Origin: an uncultured Bacteroidaceae bacterium
GTDB lineage: Bacteria > Bacteroidota > Bacteroidia > Bacteroidales > Bacteroidaceae
Direction: 5' to 3'
Assembly (NCBI GenBank): GCA_905234735.1
Contig: CAJOJA010000014.1
Location: forward strand, 1 to 57,790
Length of the DNA stretch: 57,790 nt
This document shows positions 6,671-15,368 of the stretch, in pieces; position 1 is the first letter of the stretch; every line of letters begins with the position of its first letter. A program made the translations under genes and the position numbers. The notes beneath the pieces are model-generated. The model was not told where the DNA came from and searched no databases. It saw only the letters and a program-made list of their open reading frames with translations.

Positions 6671-9157
6671 ATGAAACGCCTTTCATTTTTCATTTTTAAT
6701 TTTTCATTTTTAATTTCAGCCTACGGCCAGACCTACCCCATCTCGCCCGTACCCTTCACCAGCGTCAGCATCGAGCAGGGAACATTCTGGGGACAGCGAC
6801 TGCAGGCCAGCAGGGATGTGACGATTCCCTTGGCTTTTAGCAAATGTGAATCCGAGGGACGATACAAGAACTTCGAGATTGCCGCCAGACAGCTGAAGGG
6901 CGAGGATACCTCGGATGTAAAAGTAAAAGGCTATTCGTTTGACGACACCGACGTATATAAGACCATCGAGGGAGCCAGCTATCTGCTGCAGACCTACCCC
7001 GACAAGAAACTGAAGGCGTATATCGACAGCGTACTGGCCATCGTGGCTTCGGCACAGGAGCCGGACGGCTATCTCTACACCTCGCGCACCATGAATCCCC
7101 GTCATCCCCACGAATGGTCGGGCATGAAGCGGTGGGAGAAGGAGGAAGACCTGAGCCACGAGCTGTACAACCTGGGCCACATGGTCGAGGGGGCCATTGC
7201 CCACTATCAGGCAACGGGCGAACGCACGTTCCTGGACATTGCCATCCGCTATGCCGACTGTGTCTGCCGCGAGGTTGGGCCCAATCCCGGACAGGCCTGC
7301 GTGGTGCCCGGTCACCAGATACCCGAAATGGCACTAGCCAAGCTGTACACGGTGACTGGAGACAAGAAATATTTGGACGAGGCGAAGTTCCTACTCGACT
7401 ATCGCGGTAAGACCACCATCATACATGATTACTCACAGGCCCATAAGCCCGTAGTCGAACAGGACGAAGCCGTGGGCCACGCCGTGCGCGCTGCCTACAT
7501 GTACTCGGGCATGGCCGACGTGGCCGCCCTGACCGGCGACTCGGCCTATATCCGTGCCATCGACCGCATCTGGGACAACATCGTCGGCAAGAAGATGTAC
7601 ATCACCGGCGGCATCGGCAGTACGTCCAGCGGCGAAGCCTTCGGCAAGAACTACGAACTGCCCAACATGTCGGCCTACTGCGAAACGTGTGCCGCCATCG
7701 GCAACGTCTACGTCAACCACCGCCTGTTCCTGCTGCATGGCGAATCGAAATACTACGATGTGCTGGAACGTGCACTCTACAATGGTGTCATTTCGGGCGT
7801 GGCTTTGGACGGCGGAGCCTTCTTCTACCCCAACCCCCTGGAGTCGATGGGCCAGCACCAGCGCCAGGCTTGGTTCGGCTGCGCCTGCTGTCCGTCGAAC
7901 ATCTGCCGCTTCATCCCCTCCGTGCCTGGCTACTTCTACCAGACCCACGAGCGCGACCTCTACGTCAACCTCTTCGGAGGCAACACGGCCCAGCTGAAAA
8001 TCATGGGCAAAAAGGTGTCGCTGAGCCAGGAGACCAATTATCCGTGGGACGGCGACATCACCCTGACCATCCGCGAGAACAAGGCCGGCAACTGGCGGCT
8101 GCGCATCCGCATCCCCGGTTGGGTGCAGAACAAGGTAGTGCCCAGCGACCTCTACTCGTACGGCGACACCAAGCGACTTTCGTACTCCGTACGGGTTAAT
8201 GGCGAAGAAATTGTAAATAGTAAATCGTCATATAGTAAATTAGAAAATGGTTATCTGGGCATCGAGAGGAAGTGGAAGCGGGGCGACCTCGTGGAGATTC
8301 ACTTCGACATGGAGCCGCGCCTCGTTACAGCTCTGGAACGCGTCAGCGCCGACCAGGGACGCGTCAGCATCGAACGCGGACCGCTGGTCTACTGTGCCGA
8401 ATGGCCCGACAACGAAGGTTTCGACCTCGGGGGCGTACTGCTGAACCAGAAGCCAGCGTTTGAAGTTGAAAGTTCAAAGTTAAAAGTTAAAAGTTTAGCC
8501 TTCGGCAAGACACAAGCAGAAAAGGACGGGAAAGAACTTTCAACTCTCAATTTTCAACTTTCAACTCTGAAGACAGATGCCCAGGTTTTGAACTTCGACG
8601 AAGGCGGCAAACTGACCACCCGCGACGTTCGTCTTCGCCTCATTCCCTACTATGCCTGGAACCACAGAGGAGCGGGCCGCATGATGGTGTGGCTACCCCA
8701 GCAACTGCGGGCCACAACACCTGCACTGCCCCCATCACTGGCCAGTCGCAGCAAACTCACCAGCAGCACCCTAACGGCAGCTCTCTCGGCCATCAACGAC
8801 CGTCTGTTGCCCAAAAATGCCGAGGACAAGTCGGTGCCCTACTTCCACTGGTGGCCCAAGAGAGGGGGGACGGAATGGATACAGTACGACCTGCCCGAGC
8901 GCACACAAATCAGCCAATCCACGGTCTACTGGTACGACGACAGTCCCTGGGGCGGTTGCCGTGTGCCCAAGGCGTGGCGCATCCTCTACCGCGAAGACGG
9001 ACAGTGGAAGCCCGTCCCTGGAGCCGACCACTATCCCACCCTGCGCGGAGCCCTCTGCACCGTCCGCTTCACCCCCGTCACTACCAACGGAGTGCGCATT
9101 GAGATAGACCTGCCCGACGACAACTCGGCGGGTATCTTTGAATGGGAAATTGAATAA
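6671..9157 (+). CDS. GH127 beta-L-arabinofuranosidase (DUF1680) with C-terminal carbohydrate-binding-like domain
   Basis: Exported glycosidase predicted to release terminal beta-L-arabinofuranose, known in this family from hydroxyproline-linked arabino-oligosaccharides and pectic side chains. Residues 1-19 form a signal peptide. The alpha/alpha-barrel follows (about 25-440), with E338-T-C340 and the paired C406-C407 in CACCPSNICR. These match the zinc/nucleophile site of HypBA1-type enzymes. A beta-sandwich comes next and then a region from about residue 690 (FHWWPKR, GTEWIQYDL) resembling an F5/8-type binding module. Oddities: the signal peptide core is written in an AT-rich simple repeat (6681-6718), and two more AT-rich inserts fall in the beta region (8208-8250 and 8462-8571), all in frame. 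DUF6055-like gene follows by 3 bp. Confidence 0.92.
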   Translation: MKRLSFFIFNFSFLISAYGQTYPISPVPFTSVSIEQGTFWGQRLQASRDVTIPLAFSKCESEGRYKNFEIAARQLKGEDTSDVKVKGYSFDDTDVYKTIEGASYLLQTYPDKKLKAYIDSVLAIVASAQEPDGYLYTSRTMNPRHPHEWSGMKRWEKEEDLSHELYNLGHMVEGAIAHYQATGERTFLDIAIRYADCVCREVGPNPGQACVVPGHQIPEMALAKLYTVTGDKKYLDEAKFLLDYRGKTTIIHDYSQAHKPVVEQDEAVGHAVRAAYMYSGMADVAALTGDSAYIRAIDRIWDNIVGKKMYITGGIGSTSSGEAFGKNYELPNMSAYCETCAAIGNVYVNHRLFLLHGESKYYDVLERALYNGVISGVALDGGAFFYPNPLESMGQHQRQAWFGCACCPSNICRFIPSVPGYFYQTHERDLYVNLFGGNTAQLKIMGKKVSLSQETNYPWDGDITLTIRENKAGNWRLRIRIPGWVQNKVVPSDLYSYGDTKRLSYSVRVNGEEIVNSKSSYSKLENGYLGIERKWKRGDLVEIHFDMEPRLVTALERVSADQGRVSIERGPLVYCAEWPDNEGFDLGGVLLNQKPAFEVESSKLKVKSLAFGKTQAEKDGKELSTLNFQLSTLKTDAQVLNFDEGGKLTTRDVRLRLIPYYAWNHRGAGRMMVWLPQQLRATTPALPPSLASRSKLTSSTLTAALSAINDRLLPKNAEDKSVPYFHWWPKRGGTEWIQYDLPERTQISQSTVYWYDDSPWGGCRVPKAWRILYREDGQWKPVPGADHYPTLRGALCTVRFTPVTTNGVRIEIDLPDDNSAGIFEWEIE
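6681..6718 (+). repeat. AT-rich micro-element encoding a signal-peptide core
   Basis: Copies of TTTCATTTTTCA/TTTTTAAT run from codon 4 of the GH127 gene and encode FFIFNFSFLIS. It is one of the AT-rich simple-sequence family described in the findings; here it provides the hydrophobic core of the signal peptide. Confidence 0.6.
8208..8250 (+). repeat. AT-rich in-frame insert in GH127 gene
   Basis: A short run of AAATAGTAAATCG / TATAGTAAATTAG units in an otherwise GC-rich gene. It encodes a Lys/Ser/Asn-rich loop (IVNSKSSYSKLEN). Confidence 0.5.
8462..8571 (+). repeat. AT-rich in-frame insert with inverted-repeat ends in GH127 gene
   Basis: AGTTGAAAGTT (8464-8474) is complementary to AACTTTCAACT (8535-8545 and again 8557-8567). 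The segment encodes a low-complexity Lys/Leu/Ser loop of about 37 residues between two beta strands, beginning VESSKLKVKS and ending LNFQLSTLK. The reading frame is kept. Confidence 0.65.
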
Positions 9158-9160
9158 GCC

Positions 9161-11632
9161 ATGAAACATACATATACCTTTTCGGCCAGAGTCTGCACGA
9201 TTGTCGTAGCAGCCCTGTTTTCTGCCTCGCAACTTCTGGCGCAAGGCAGTTCCACCAACCGCACAAGCCTCATCCAAAACCCCTCGTTCGAAACCGACGG
9301 GACGGCGGGCTGGACGGTGAAGAACATGAACCTGCAAAGCAACACCGTCTTCTCGTACAAGGCGGGCACCTACTATCTGGAAACGTGGGTCAGCACCGGG
9401 CAGCAGATTGCCGAGGCCTCTGTGACGCAGACGCTGAAGTCCCTGCCTCAGGGCAACTACCGGCTGACGGCCTCGGCCCTGCACATCCAGCAAAGCGGCA
9501 GCGGCAGCACCAACAATAAGGGTGCGGCCCAAACGGGGGCCTACCTGTTTGCCGGCACCACAAAAGTGGTGGTGACGAACATGAAGCAGTACACGCTCGA
9601 CTTTTCCGTCGTCGACGAAGAGGGCGACATCCTGATTGGCCTCCGCACCGAGAGCCCCACAGGCAACTATCTGTGCGTGGACAACTTCAAGCTGCAGTAC
9701 ATAGGTGAGGTTAACCCTGCCGACTTTGCCCGCGAGGTGCAGCAACTTGCCGACCAAGGGCGTGAATTGCTGGACAAGGGCGTTCAGCAGACGGCTGCCG
9801 AGGCACTGACCGAGGCCATCAAACTGGCCGCGAAGGCCCTTGAGGGGACGGGAACCGACGAGGCCGGCCAGACGCTGTACGACACCACGGCCCTCTCCGA
9901 ATCCCGCACGGCGCTACTGGAAGCCCTGAAACTGGGCGAGGCTTCGCGAGCCCTCTACGATGCGCTGCAGGAGCGCATCGACTACGCCGAGAAGGTTGTC
10001 GGATGGTGGGAAGGCGTGGCCCGCAAGGCTACGGTGCTCGGCAACCTGAAGACGGCCATCGAGACCGCCCGCGAGAATCTGGTGGACTACACGCTCACCG
10101 ACGCGCAGCTGAAGTCGGCGGCCAACACCCTGAAGACGCGCACCGCCGCCGTCGACAAGAAGATTTACTGCAGCGGCAGCGCCTGCGGCACGGATGCCGA
10201 GCTGAAGAAGTCCGACAGCTACTGGTCGTACGAACGCTCCCTACAATCGAAGCACTGGATACTCTTCTGGGAGAAGGGCTACGGCACCAGCGTTCCGTCG
10301 GCCGTTCCCGGCATTCTTGAACGGGCCGACAAGATTTTCGAGTTCTATGCCGACAGTCTGAAGTTCATCACCATTAACCAGGGCAAGTCGAAGACCGACA
10401 CCTATAAGATGATTATCCGTCTGCGCCACACCACCGACTGGGAGGCCAGCGGCAGCGGCATCGACAACCAGATAGGACTGCTCACGCTCTCGAACGGTGC
10501 CCACACCTCGCGCTCCGGCCAGACCGTGGCCCATGAAATCGGACACTGCTTCCAGTACCAGACCCACTGCGACAACGGCAACCAGAACGGATGGATGTAC
10601 AACTGGGGCCAGTCCACGCTGAACGTCTTCTGGGAGATGTGCGCCCAGTGGCAAGCCTACAAGTTCTACCCGACAATGCAGTTCGTCTGGGACTCCGGTC
10701 AGGGCAACGACTGGTTCGGCAACACCATCAACGGCCTGCATCGTCACCCCTTGTGCCCTGCCCTGCGCTACCACAACTTCTTCATCCAGGACTACTTCTG
10801 CCATAAACATGGCATGGATGCCATCGGCTACCTGTGGAACAAGTCGCGCAGCCCCGAAGACCCCCTGCAGGCCTACATGCGACTGTATATGTCGGGCACC
10901 ACGGCGCAGAAAATCAGCCAGCTGGGCGACGAAATGTGGGAGTATGGCGCACGCATGACCACATTCGACCTCGACCCCATCCGCCAGTACGGCAAGGACC
11001 GCATCGGGTTCCGCGAGCAGACTGCCCTGAACAAGGAAGACGACGGATTCTGGAGCCCTACGGCGGCCAACTGCATCGAGAATTGGGGCAACAACGCCAT
11101 CCGGCTCAATGTTCCCAGCAGTGCAAAGACCGTCTACGTTGAATTCGTCGGCGAGGCCGGCAAGGACGGCTACACGGCCCTGAACACCACGAAGGCTGGC
11201 TGGCGCTATGGTTTCGTAGCCCTAAAGAGCGATGGCACACGCGTCTATAGCGACATCGGCCGCGCCACGTACACCGAATCCGAGGGCCTTCTCGCCTTCG
11301 AATGTCCTGCCCAGTGCAAGAACCTGTGGCTCGTCGTCAGCGGCGCCCCCACCAGCTACTGGACGCGCGACTGGCTCAGCTGGGACAGCAACGAGAGTAC
11401 AGCCGAACAGTGGCCCTACCGTGTCAAACTCTACCAGACCAACGTCTACGGCAAGGCAAACAACAACACCTTCCCCACGGGCATAGATGAGATAGACAAC
11501 GAAAAGCCGACAATTGACAATGAGAACGTCTACAGCATGACTGGTCAAATCGTCCGTCGCGGCACCACTTCCCTGCAAGGCCTGCCCCGTGGTATCTACG
11601 TTGTTAAAGGAAAACGGGTAGTGGTTAGGTAA
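9161..11632 (+). CDS. DUF6055-like secreted protein with an HExxH metallopeptidase motif
   Basis: An 823-residue exported protein (signal peptide to about residue 28, ending LLAQG). An N-terminal beta-sandwich (about 30-180; LIQNPSFETDGTAGW is typical of carbohydrate-binding-like domains) is followed by a helical spacer. The core (about 330-610) contains VAHEIGHCFQ with H458-E459-x-x-H462, a zincin-type metal site. The C-terminus (about 785-823) has the pattern VYSMTGQIV...GLPRGIYVVKGKRV seen on many secreted Prevotella proteins. Peptidase activity is inferred from the motif only. It starts 3 bp after the GH127 gene, so the two are almost certainly co-transcribed, suggesting joint attack on a glycoprotein-like substrate. 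Confidence 0.75.
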   Translation: MKHTYTFSARVCTIVVAALFSASQLLAQGSSTNRTSLIQNPSFETDGTAGWTVKNMNLQSNTVFSYKAGTYYLETWVSTGQQIAEASVTQTLKSLPQGNYRLTASALHIQQSGSGSTNNKGAAQTGAYLFAGTTKVVVTNMKQYTLDFSVVDEEGDILIGLRTESPTGNYLCVDNFKLQYIGEVNPADFAREVQQLADQGRELLDKGVQQTAAEALTEAIKLAAKALEGTGTDEAGQTLYDTTALSESRTALLEALKLGEASRALYDALQERIDYAEKVVGWWEGVARKATVLGNLKTAIETARENLVDYTLTDAQLKSAANTLKTRTAAVDKKIYCSGSACGTDAELKKSDSYWSYERSLQSKHWILFWEKGYGTSVPSAVPGILERADKIFEFYADSLKFITINQGKSKTDTYKMIIRLRHTTDWEASGSGIDNQIGLLTLSNGAHTSRSGQTVAHEIGHCFQYQTHCDNGNQNGWMYNWGQSTLNVFWEMCAQWQAYKFYPTMQFVWDSGQGNDWFGNTINGLHRHPLCPALRYHNFFIQDYFCHKHGMDAIGYLWNKSRSPEDPLQAYMRLYMSGTTAQKISQLGDEMWEYGARMTTFDLDPIRQYGKDRIGFREQTALNKEDDGFWSPTAANCIENWGNNAIRLNVPSSAKTVYVEFVGEAGKDGYTALNTTKAGWRYGFVALKSDGTRVYSDIGRATYTESEGLLAFECPAQCKNLWLVVSGAPTSYWTRDWLSWDSNESTAEQWPYRVKLYQTNVYGKANNNTFPTGIDEIDNEKPTIDNENVYSMTGQIVRRGTTSLQGLPRGIYVVKGKRVVVR

Positions 11633-11639
11633 GTAATAG

Positions 11640-11975
11640 TATGTATGGTGGAGGGCATCATCATGTCCTCGCCCATGCGAGCCACATGACGCATGCCCCA
11701 GAAGGCGTAGGCCTGCCCGTCGTCATCGACAAAGATCTCGGCATCGATGCCCCCACGATTGCCTTCGGTCAAAAGGGTGGATTCGGGTGTATAGGGCAAG
11801 GCAAACCGGCCGGCATGACGGGATTGCGGAACGTGCCGTCCTTCTGTTCGCCCCATGTCTGCCATTTGCCCCACGCAACGTTTTCCTGTGCACGGGCCGT
11901 CATGGCCAGAAGACTTAGGACGAGGAAAAGCCCTCTCCTCCAGCCTCTTAGGCGTCCCTTCTGCATATTATCCAT
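11640..11975 (-). pseudogene. Remnant of a GH43 glycosidase
   Basis: An ATG at 11975 opens a signal peptide (LFLVLSLLAMTARAQ) followed by GTFRNPVMPA, the usual N-terminus of a secreted GH43 enzyme; the frame then ends. In another frame, beginning at the same point, the sequence continues as ESTLLTEGNRGGIDAEIFVD and DDGQAYAFWG, a segment that lies roughly 120-150 residues further into intact GH43 proteins. So an internal deletion with frameshift has removed the first catalytic Asp region, and everything beyond GEDMM is missing because the DUF6055-like gene now abuts it. It lies 9 bp downstream of the GH3 gene, so it was probably the second gene of that operon. Almost certainly non-functional. 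Confidence 0.8.
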
Positions 11976-12004
11976 TAAGAATTTTCAATCTTCAATATTC
12001 AATT
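11976..12004. repeat. AT-rich micro-element between GH3 gene and GH43 remnant
   Basis: TTTTCAATCTTCAATATTCAATTCC spans the gap and the last codons of GH3 (it encodes VELNIED). It belongs to the same AT-rich family as 37934-37963 and 52911-52946. Confidence 0.5.
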
Positions 12005-14615
12005 CCACAGTCTTCAGGTCCTCCAGACGCGAGCTGTTGCCATACAGTATCTGGTATCGGCCTGGATGAGCGTGCATCGTGTTGGTCTTTACATCGAAGA
12101 GTTCGAAACTGCTGGGCGTGAGGGTCAGCACGGCATCAACCGTCTGGCCAGCCTTGACATCAACGCGTTGGAAGGCACGGAGTGAACGCAGTGGACCATC
12201 CACATCCTGCAGGTCGCGAATATACACCTGCACAATCTCCGTACCGTCGCGCTGACCTTTGTTGCTTACAGGAACCGAGAGTTTAATGGCGGACTTTGCA
12301 TTTTGGATTTTGAATTTTGAATTATCCACCTTCGCCTCCCCTATCTCAAAGTTAGTATAGCTGAGCCCGTAGCCGAAGGGGAAGAGTGCATCGGAGAAGT
12401 AACGATAAGTACGACCCTTCATCGAATAGTCCTCGTAGTCGGGCAACTGCTCCGTAGATTTATAGAACGTGACGGGCAGTTTACCGCTGGGGTTGCAGTC
12501 GCCAAAGAGCACATCGGCAATGGCCGTTCCACCCTCCTGACCAGCGTACCACACCTGCAGAATGGCGTCGCACGACTGCGTCTCGGGCTGCAAGGCAATG
12601 GCCGAGCCCGAACAGTTGACCAGTACGACGGTCTTGCCAGCCTGTTTCAGGGCACGCAGGAAGTTGCGCTGAACCGCGGGCAGTTCGATGTTCGTACGGT
12701 CACCACCACGGAAGCCTTCGACGTTGACAGGCATTTCCTCACCCTCCAATGCTGGCGATATGCCACCCACGAAGACCACCGTCTGTATGCCGTTCAACTG
12801 TGCGATAATCTTCTGGTAGTCGATGGGCCGTTCCTTGGCCACATTTATTTTCATGTCGCTGCCCCACGTCTTCACATACTGGTAGCGCACCTCGATGTTA
12901 TACGTGCGGCCAGCCTCAGCATTGATGACGGTGCGCGTAGGCGTACAACGCCAACTGTGCGACCTCTGCTTGCGCTCGCCATCGACATACACCTCATAGT
13001 GACCCGTACTTTCCACACTCACCACATATTCGCCAGCCTCGCGAGGCGTGAACTGCGTCTCGTAGCGGGCTGAGAAGTCGGCAAGGTTGACGCCAGGGGC
13101 GAAGTTGTGCATACCGGCTGTGGTGACGGAAACCGGACTGGTATAGTATTGCGTAGTGACGGGCGTTCCCTCCATTCGGGTATTGTTCCAGAAGGTGCCG
13201 CGCAAGCCCTTTCGACCCGCCATCTGACAGGCACTGGACAGCAATTCCTCCTTCACCTTATCGTCCACGAAGTCGCAGCCGGGAAGATACAGCAATTTTC
13301 CATTATTCGCTTTTAATTTTTCACTCTTCAATTTTAACTTCGCACATATCCCATCCAGAATGGTTATGGTGTGGTTGGGCGTACCGTTGTAGTTGCCCCA
13401 CATCATGGGCTGGTTGTCGGCATTGGGACCGATGATGGCAATGCGTTCCCGGCCAGCCTTCAAGGGCAGCACGTTGTTCCTATTCTGCAACAGCACGATG
13501 CTCTGACGGGCCATCTCCAGAGACTTCTGTGCACTCTCCTTCGACGACATTGCCGAATAGGGAATCTTAGACCATTCCACCAGCGACGGTTCGTCCATCT
13601 CACCCAGGTCAAAACGCCCCTCCAAAAGGCGCAGCACGTGTTTGTCCACCTCTTTCTCGCTGATAAGCCCGCGACGCACGGCATCAGGTATGCTGCGATA
13701 GACATAGTTGTAACCACACTCTACATCGGTACCAGCCAGCATGCCCTTGGCCGAGGCGTGTACGGCGTCGCTGGAACTCTTGTGACTCTCCCAAAAATCG
13801 CTGACGGCACCACAGTCGCTCACCACCAAATACTGAAAGCCCCACTCGTCGCGCAGAATCTGCTGCAGCAGCCGGCTGTTGCCGCAGCAGGGTTCGTCAT
13901 CCAGCCGTTGGTAGGCACACATCACCTCGCGCACCTTGGCGTCCTGCACCAGGGTCTTGAAGGCAGGCAGATAGGTCTCCTGCAGGTCGCGCAGCGACAC
14001 ATTGTTCAGATTGGCCGTATGGCGTGTGTACTCCGGTCCGCTATGCACGGCGTAGTGCTTGGCACAGGCCCACAGTTTGCGGTACTTCGATGTTTCGGGC
14101 CCCTGCAATCCGCGTACCACCTGAGTGCCCATGACGCTGGTCAGGTAGGGATCTTCACCGTAGGTCTCCTGCCCGCGTCCCCAGCGTGGGTCGCGAAAGA
14201 TGTTCACGTTTGGCGTCCACACCGAAAGGCTGTGGAACTTCTCATCCTCTCCGCCTCCGTCCATGCGGTGGTGGTACTGGGCACGCTGTTCGGTGCTGGC
14301 TATGTCGAAGACCTGATACAGCAGGTCGGGATTGAACGAGGAAGCCATTGCCACAGGTTCCGGGAACACCGTCACGTTGGTCTGATTGGCAGCCCCGTGC
14401 AGGGCCTCGCTCCACCAGAAGAACTTCTTGATGCCCAATCGGGGAATGGCTGGCGACTCGTCCAGCATCAACTGGGCCTTCTCTTCCAGCGTCAGACGTT
14501 TACACAGGTCGGCAGCACGTTCGCGAGCCGAGAGGTTTGGATTCTGGTAGGGCAGCTGCTGTGCCGACAGAGCAAGGCACGCCGTCAGCGCCAAACATAG
14601 GATTTGTCTTTTCAT
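11985..14615 (-). CDS. GH3 beta-glycosidase with PA14 domain (beta-xylosidase/beta-glucosidase type)
   Basis: Exported exo-glycosidase of 876 residues, removing terminal xylose or glucose from hemicellulose oligosaccharides. Signal peptide residues 1-18. GH3 N-terminal barrel about 30-330, with the nucleophile Asp267 in VVSDCGAV and the substrate-binding KHYAVHSGPE. The second alpha/beta domain is split by a PA14 insertion (about 460-600; GLRGTFWNNTRMEG through VYVDGERK), as in many Prevotella and Bacteroides xylosidases. A C-terminal fibronectin-like domain follows (about 745-870). Two AT-rich micro-elements interrupt it in frame (around 13293-13340 and 12299-12328), encoding KLKLKSEKLKANNGK and VDNSKFKIQNAKS. 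Exact specificity cannot be set from sequence; xylan or arabinoxylan is favoured by context. Confidence 0.93.
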   Translation of the reverse strand: MKRQILCLALTACLALSAQQLPYQNPNLSARERAADLCKRLTLEEKAQLMLDESPAIPRLGIKKFFWWSEALHGAANQTNVTVFPEPVAMASSFNPDLLYQVFDIASTEQRAQYHHRMDGGGEDEKFHSLSVWTPNVNIFRDPRWGRGQETYGEDPYLTSVMGTQVVRGLQGPETSKYRKLWACAKHYAVHSGPEYTRHTANLNNVSLRDLQETYLPAFKTLVQDAKVREVMCAYQRLDDEPCCGNSRLLQQILRDEWGFQYLVVSDCGAVSDFWESHKSSSDAVHASAKGMLAGTDVECGYNYVYRSIPDAVRRGLISEKEVDKHVLRLLEGRFDLGEMDEPSLVEWSKIPYSAMSSKESAQKSLEMARQSIVLLQNRNNVLPLKAGRERIAIIGPNADNQPMMWGNYNGTPNHTITILDGICAKLKLKSEKLKANNGKLLYLPGCDFVDDKVKEELLSSACQMAGRKGLRGTFWNNTRMEGTPVTTQYYTSPVSVTTAGMHNFAPGVNLADFSARYETQFTPREAGEYVVSVESTGHYEVYVDGERKQRSHSWRCTPTRTVINAEAGRTYNIEVRYQYVKTWGSDMKINVAKERPIDYQKIIAQLNGIQTVVFVGGISPALEGEEMPVNVEGFRGGDRTNIELPAVQRNFLRALKQAGKTVVLVNCSGSAIALQPETQSCDAILQVWYAGQEGGTAIADVLFGDCNPSGKLPVTFYKSTEQLPDYEDYSMKGRTYRYFSDALFPFGYGLSYTNFEIGEAKVDNSKFKIQNAKSAIKLSVPVSNKGQRDGTEIVQVYIRDLQDVDGPLRSLRAFQRVDVKAGQTVDAVLTLTPSSFELFDVKTNTMHAHPGRYQILYGNSSRLEDLKTVELNIED
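12299..12328. repeat. AT-rich in-frame insert near the GH3 C-terminus
   Basis: ATTTTGGATTTTGAATTTTG on the plus strand; on the coding strand it specifies DNSKFKIQNAK between the barrel-proximal domain and the fibronectin-like domain. Confidence 0.55.
13293..13340. repeat. AT-rich in-frame insert beside the GH3 PA14 domain
   Basis: TTTTCCATTATTCGCTTTTA and the following TTTTTCACTCTTCAATTTTA encode KLKLKSEKLKANNGKL in a loop just before the PA14 domain. Composition is sharply different from the flanking coding sequence. Confidence 0.55.
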
Positions 14616-14665
14616 AGTGCCTTAATTGTACAAGGTTATGAACTGTTATTGGGTTAAAATCTATG

Positions 14666-14673
14666 CAAAGGTA
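14666..14673 (-). promoter_or_regulatory. Promoter element of the GH3 gene
   Basis: TACCTTTG on the minus strand lies 51 bp before the GH3 ATG. The upstream TTTG partner is not clear. Confidence 0.45.
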
Positions 14674-14723
14674 TGCAAAAAAAATGTTTTTTAACACCTA
14701 TTGAAAAAAAATGTTATAAAACT

Positions 14724-14754
14724 TTTGGATTTTGATAGAAAAAGGATAACTTTG
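14724..14754 (+). promoter_or_regulatory. Promoter of the fimbrial operon
   Basis: TTTG (14724-14727), 19 nt, TAACTTTG (14747-14754), 28 bp before the DUF3575 ATG. It is the only clear promoter ahead of the five co-directional fimbrial genes. Confidence 0.65.
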
Positions 14755-14781
14755 AAAGCGAAAGTGAAACAAAGATAAACG

Positions 14782-15357
14782 ATGATAAAGAAGTCTTTAT
14801 TTCTTCTCTTGTTTATACAGCTTTTGGGAAGCCCCCTACTGCACGCACAGCATGTTGCCATCAACAACAATGTGCTGTTTGATGTCGTGGGAGCCTTGTC
14901 GGCTGGTGTAGAAGTTCCATTTTCGTCCAAAATGTCCCTCGAGGTGTATGGCAGCATTCGTCCGTGGAAAAGAAGGGAACAGCGTGTTGGCAAGCATTGG
15001 CTGATGCAGGCACAATACCGATTATGGCCCTGTCAGGTGATGAACGGCTTCTTCTATGGCCCCTACATACACGCTGGCGAATTTAATATTGGAGGCAAAG
15101 ATCTGTTGGCCCGTATGCTCCTCAAGCAACCCAAACAGTACCGATATGAAGGGTGGCTGATCGGAGCTGGCATGGGTGTGGGCTACGAATATGCGCTGGC
15201 AAAACACTTGAACTTAGGTGTCGAAGTGGGTGTCGGCTATACCTATATTAAATATAAGCAATTCAACTGCGAGGTATGCGGTGCGCCGAAAGACGACAGC
15301 AGGAAACACTATGTGGGTCTCTCTCGGCTCGCCCTTAGTCTCATCTACGTCTTCTAA
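14782..15357 (+). CDS. DUF3575 outer-membrane protein, first gene of fimbrial operon
   Basis: A 191-residue exported protein: signal peptide to about residue 23 (LLHAQ), then alternating amphipathic beta strands rich in Gly/Tyr/Val, ending in the aromatic-terminated strand LALSLIYVF typical of small outer-membrane barrels. The pattern VAINNNVLFDVVGALSAGVE identifies DUF3575, a family usually encoded just upstream of Mfa/Fim-type fimbrial genes in Bacteroidales. It is followed by the DUF3868 gene after 11 bp. A role in fimbrial export or anchoring is inferred from context; no enzymatic motif is visible. Confidence 0.85.
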   Translation: MIKKSLFLLLFIQLLGSPLLHAQHVAINNNVLFDVVGALSAGVEVPFSSKMSLEVYGSIRPWKRREQRVGKHWLMQAQYRLWPCQVMNGFFYGPYIHAGEFNIGGKDLLARMLLKQPKQYRYEGWLIGAGMGVGYEYALAKHLNLGVEVGVGYTYIKYKQFNCEVCGAPKDDSRKHYVGLSRLALSLIYVF

Positions 15358-15368
15358 ACTGTGGCAAA

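Noticed and set aside
13371..14600. Long open frame (409 codons) opposite GH3
   Set aside because: Antisense to a well-supported GH3 gene, with no recognisable domain or ribosome-binding context.
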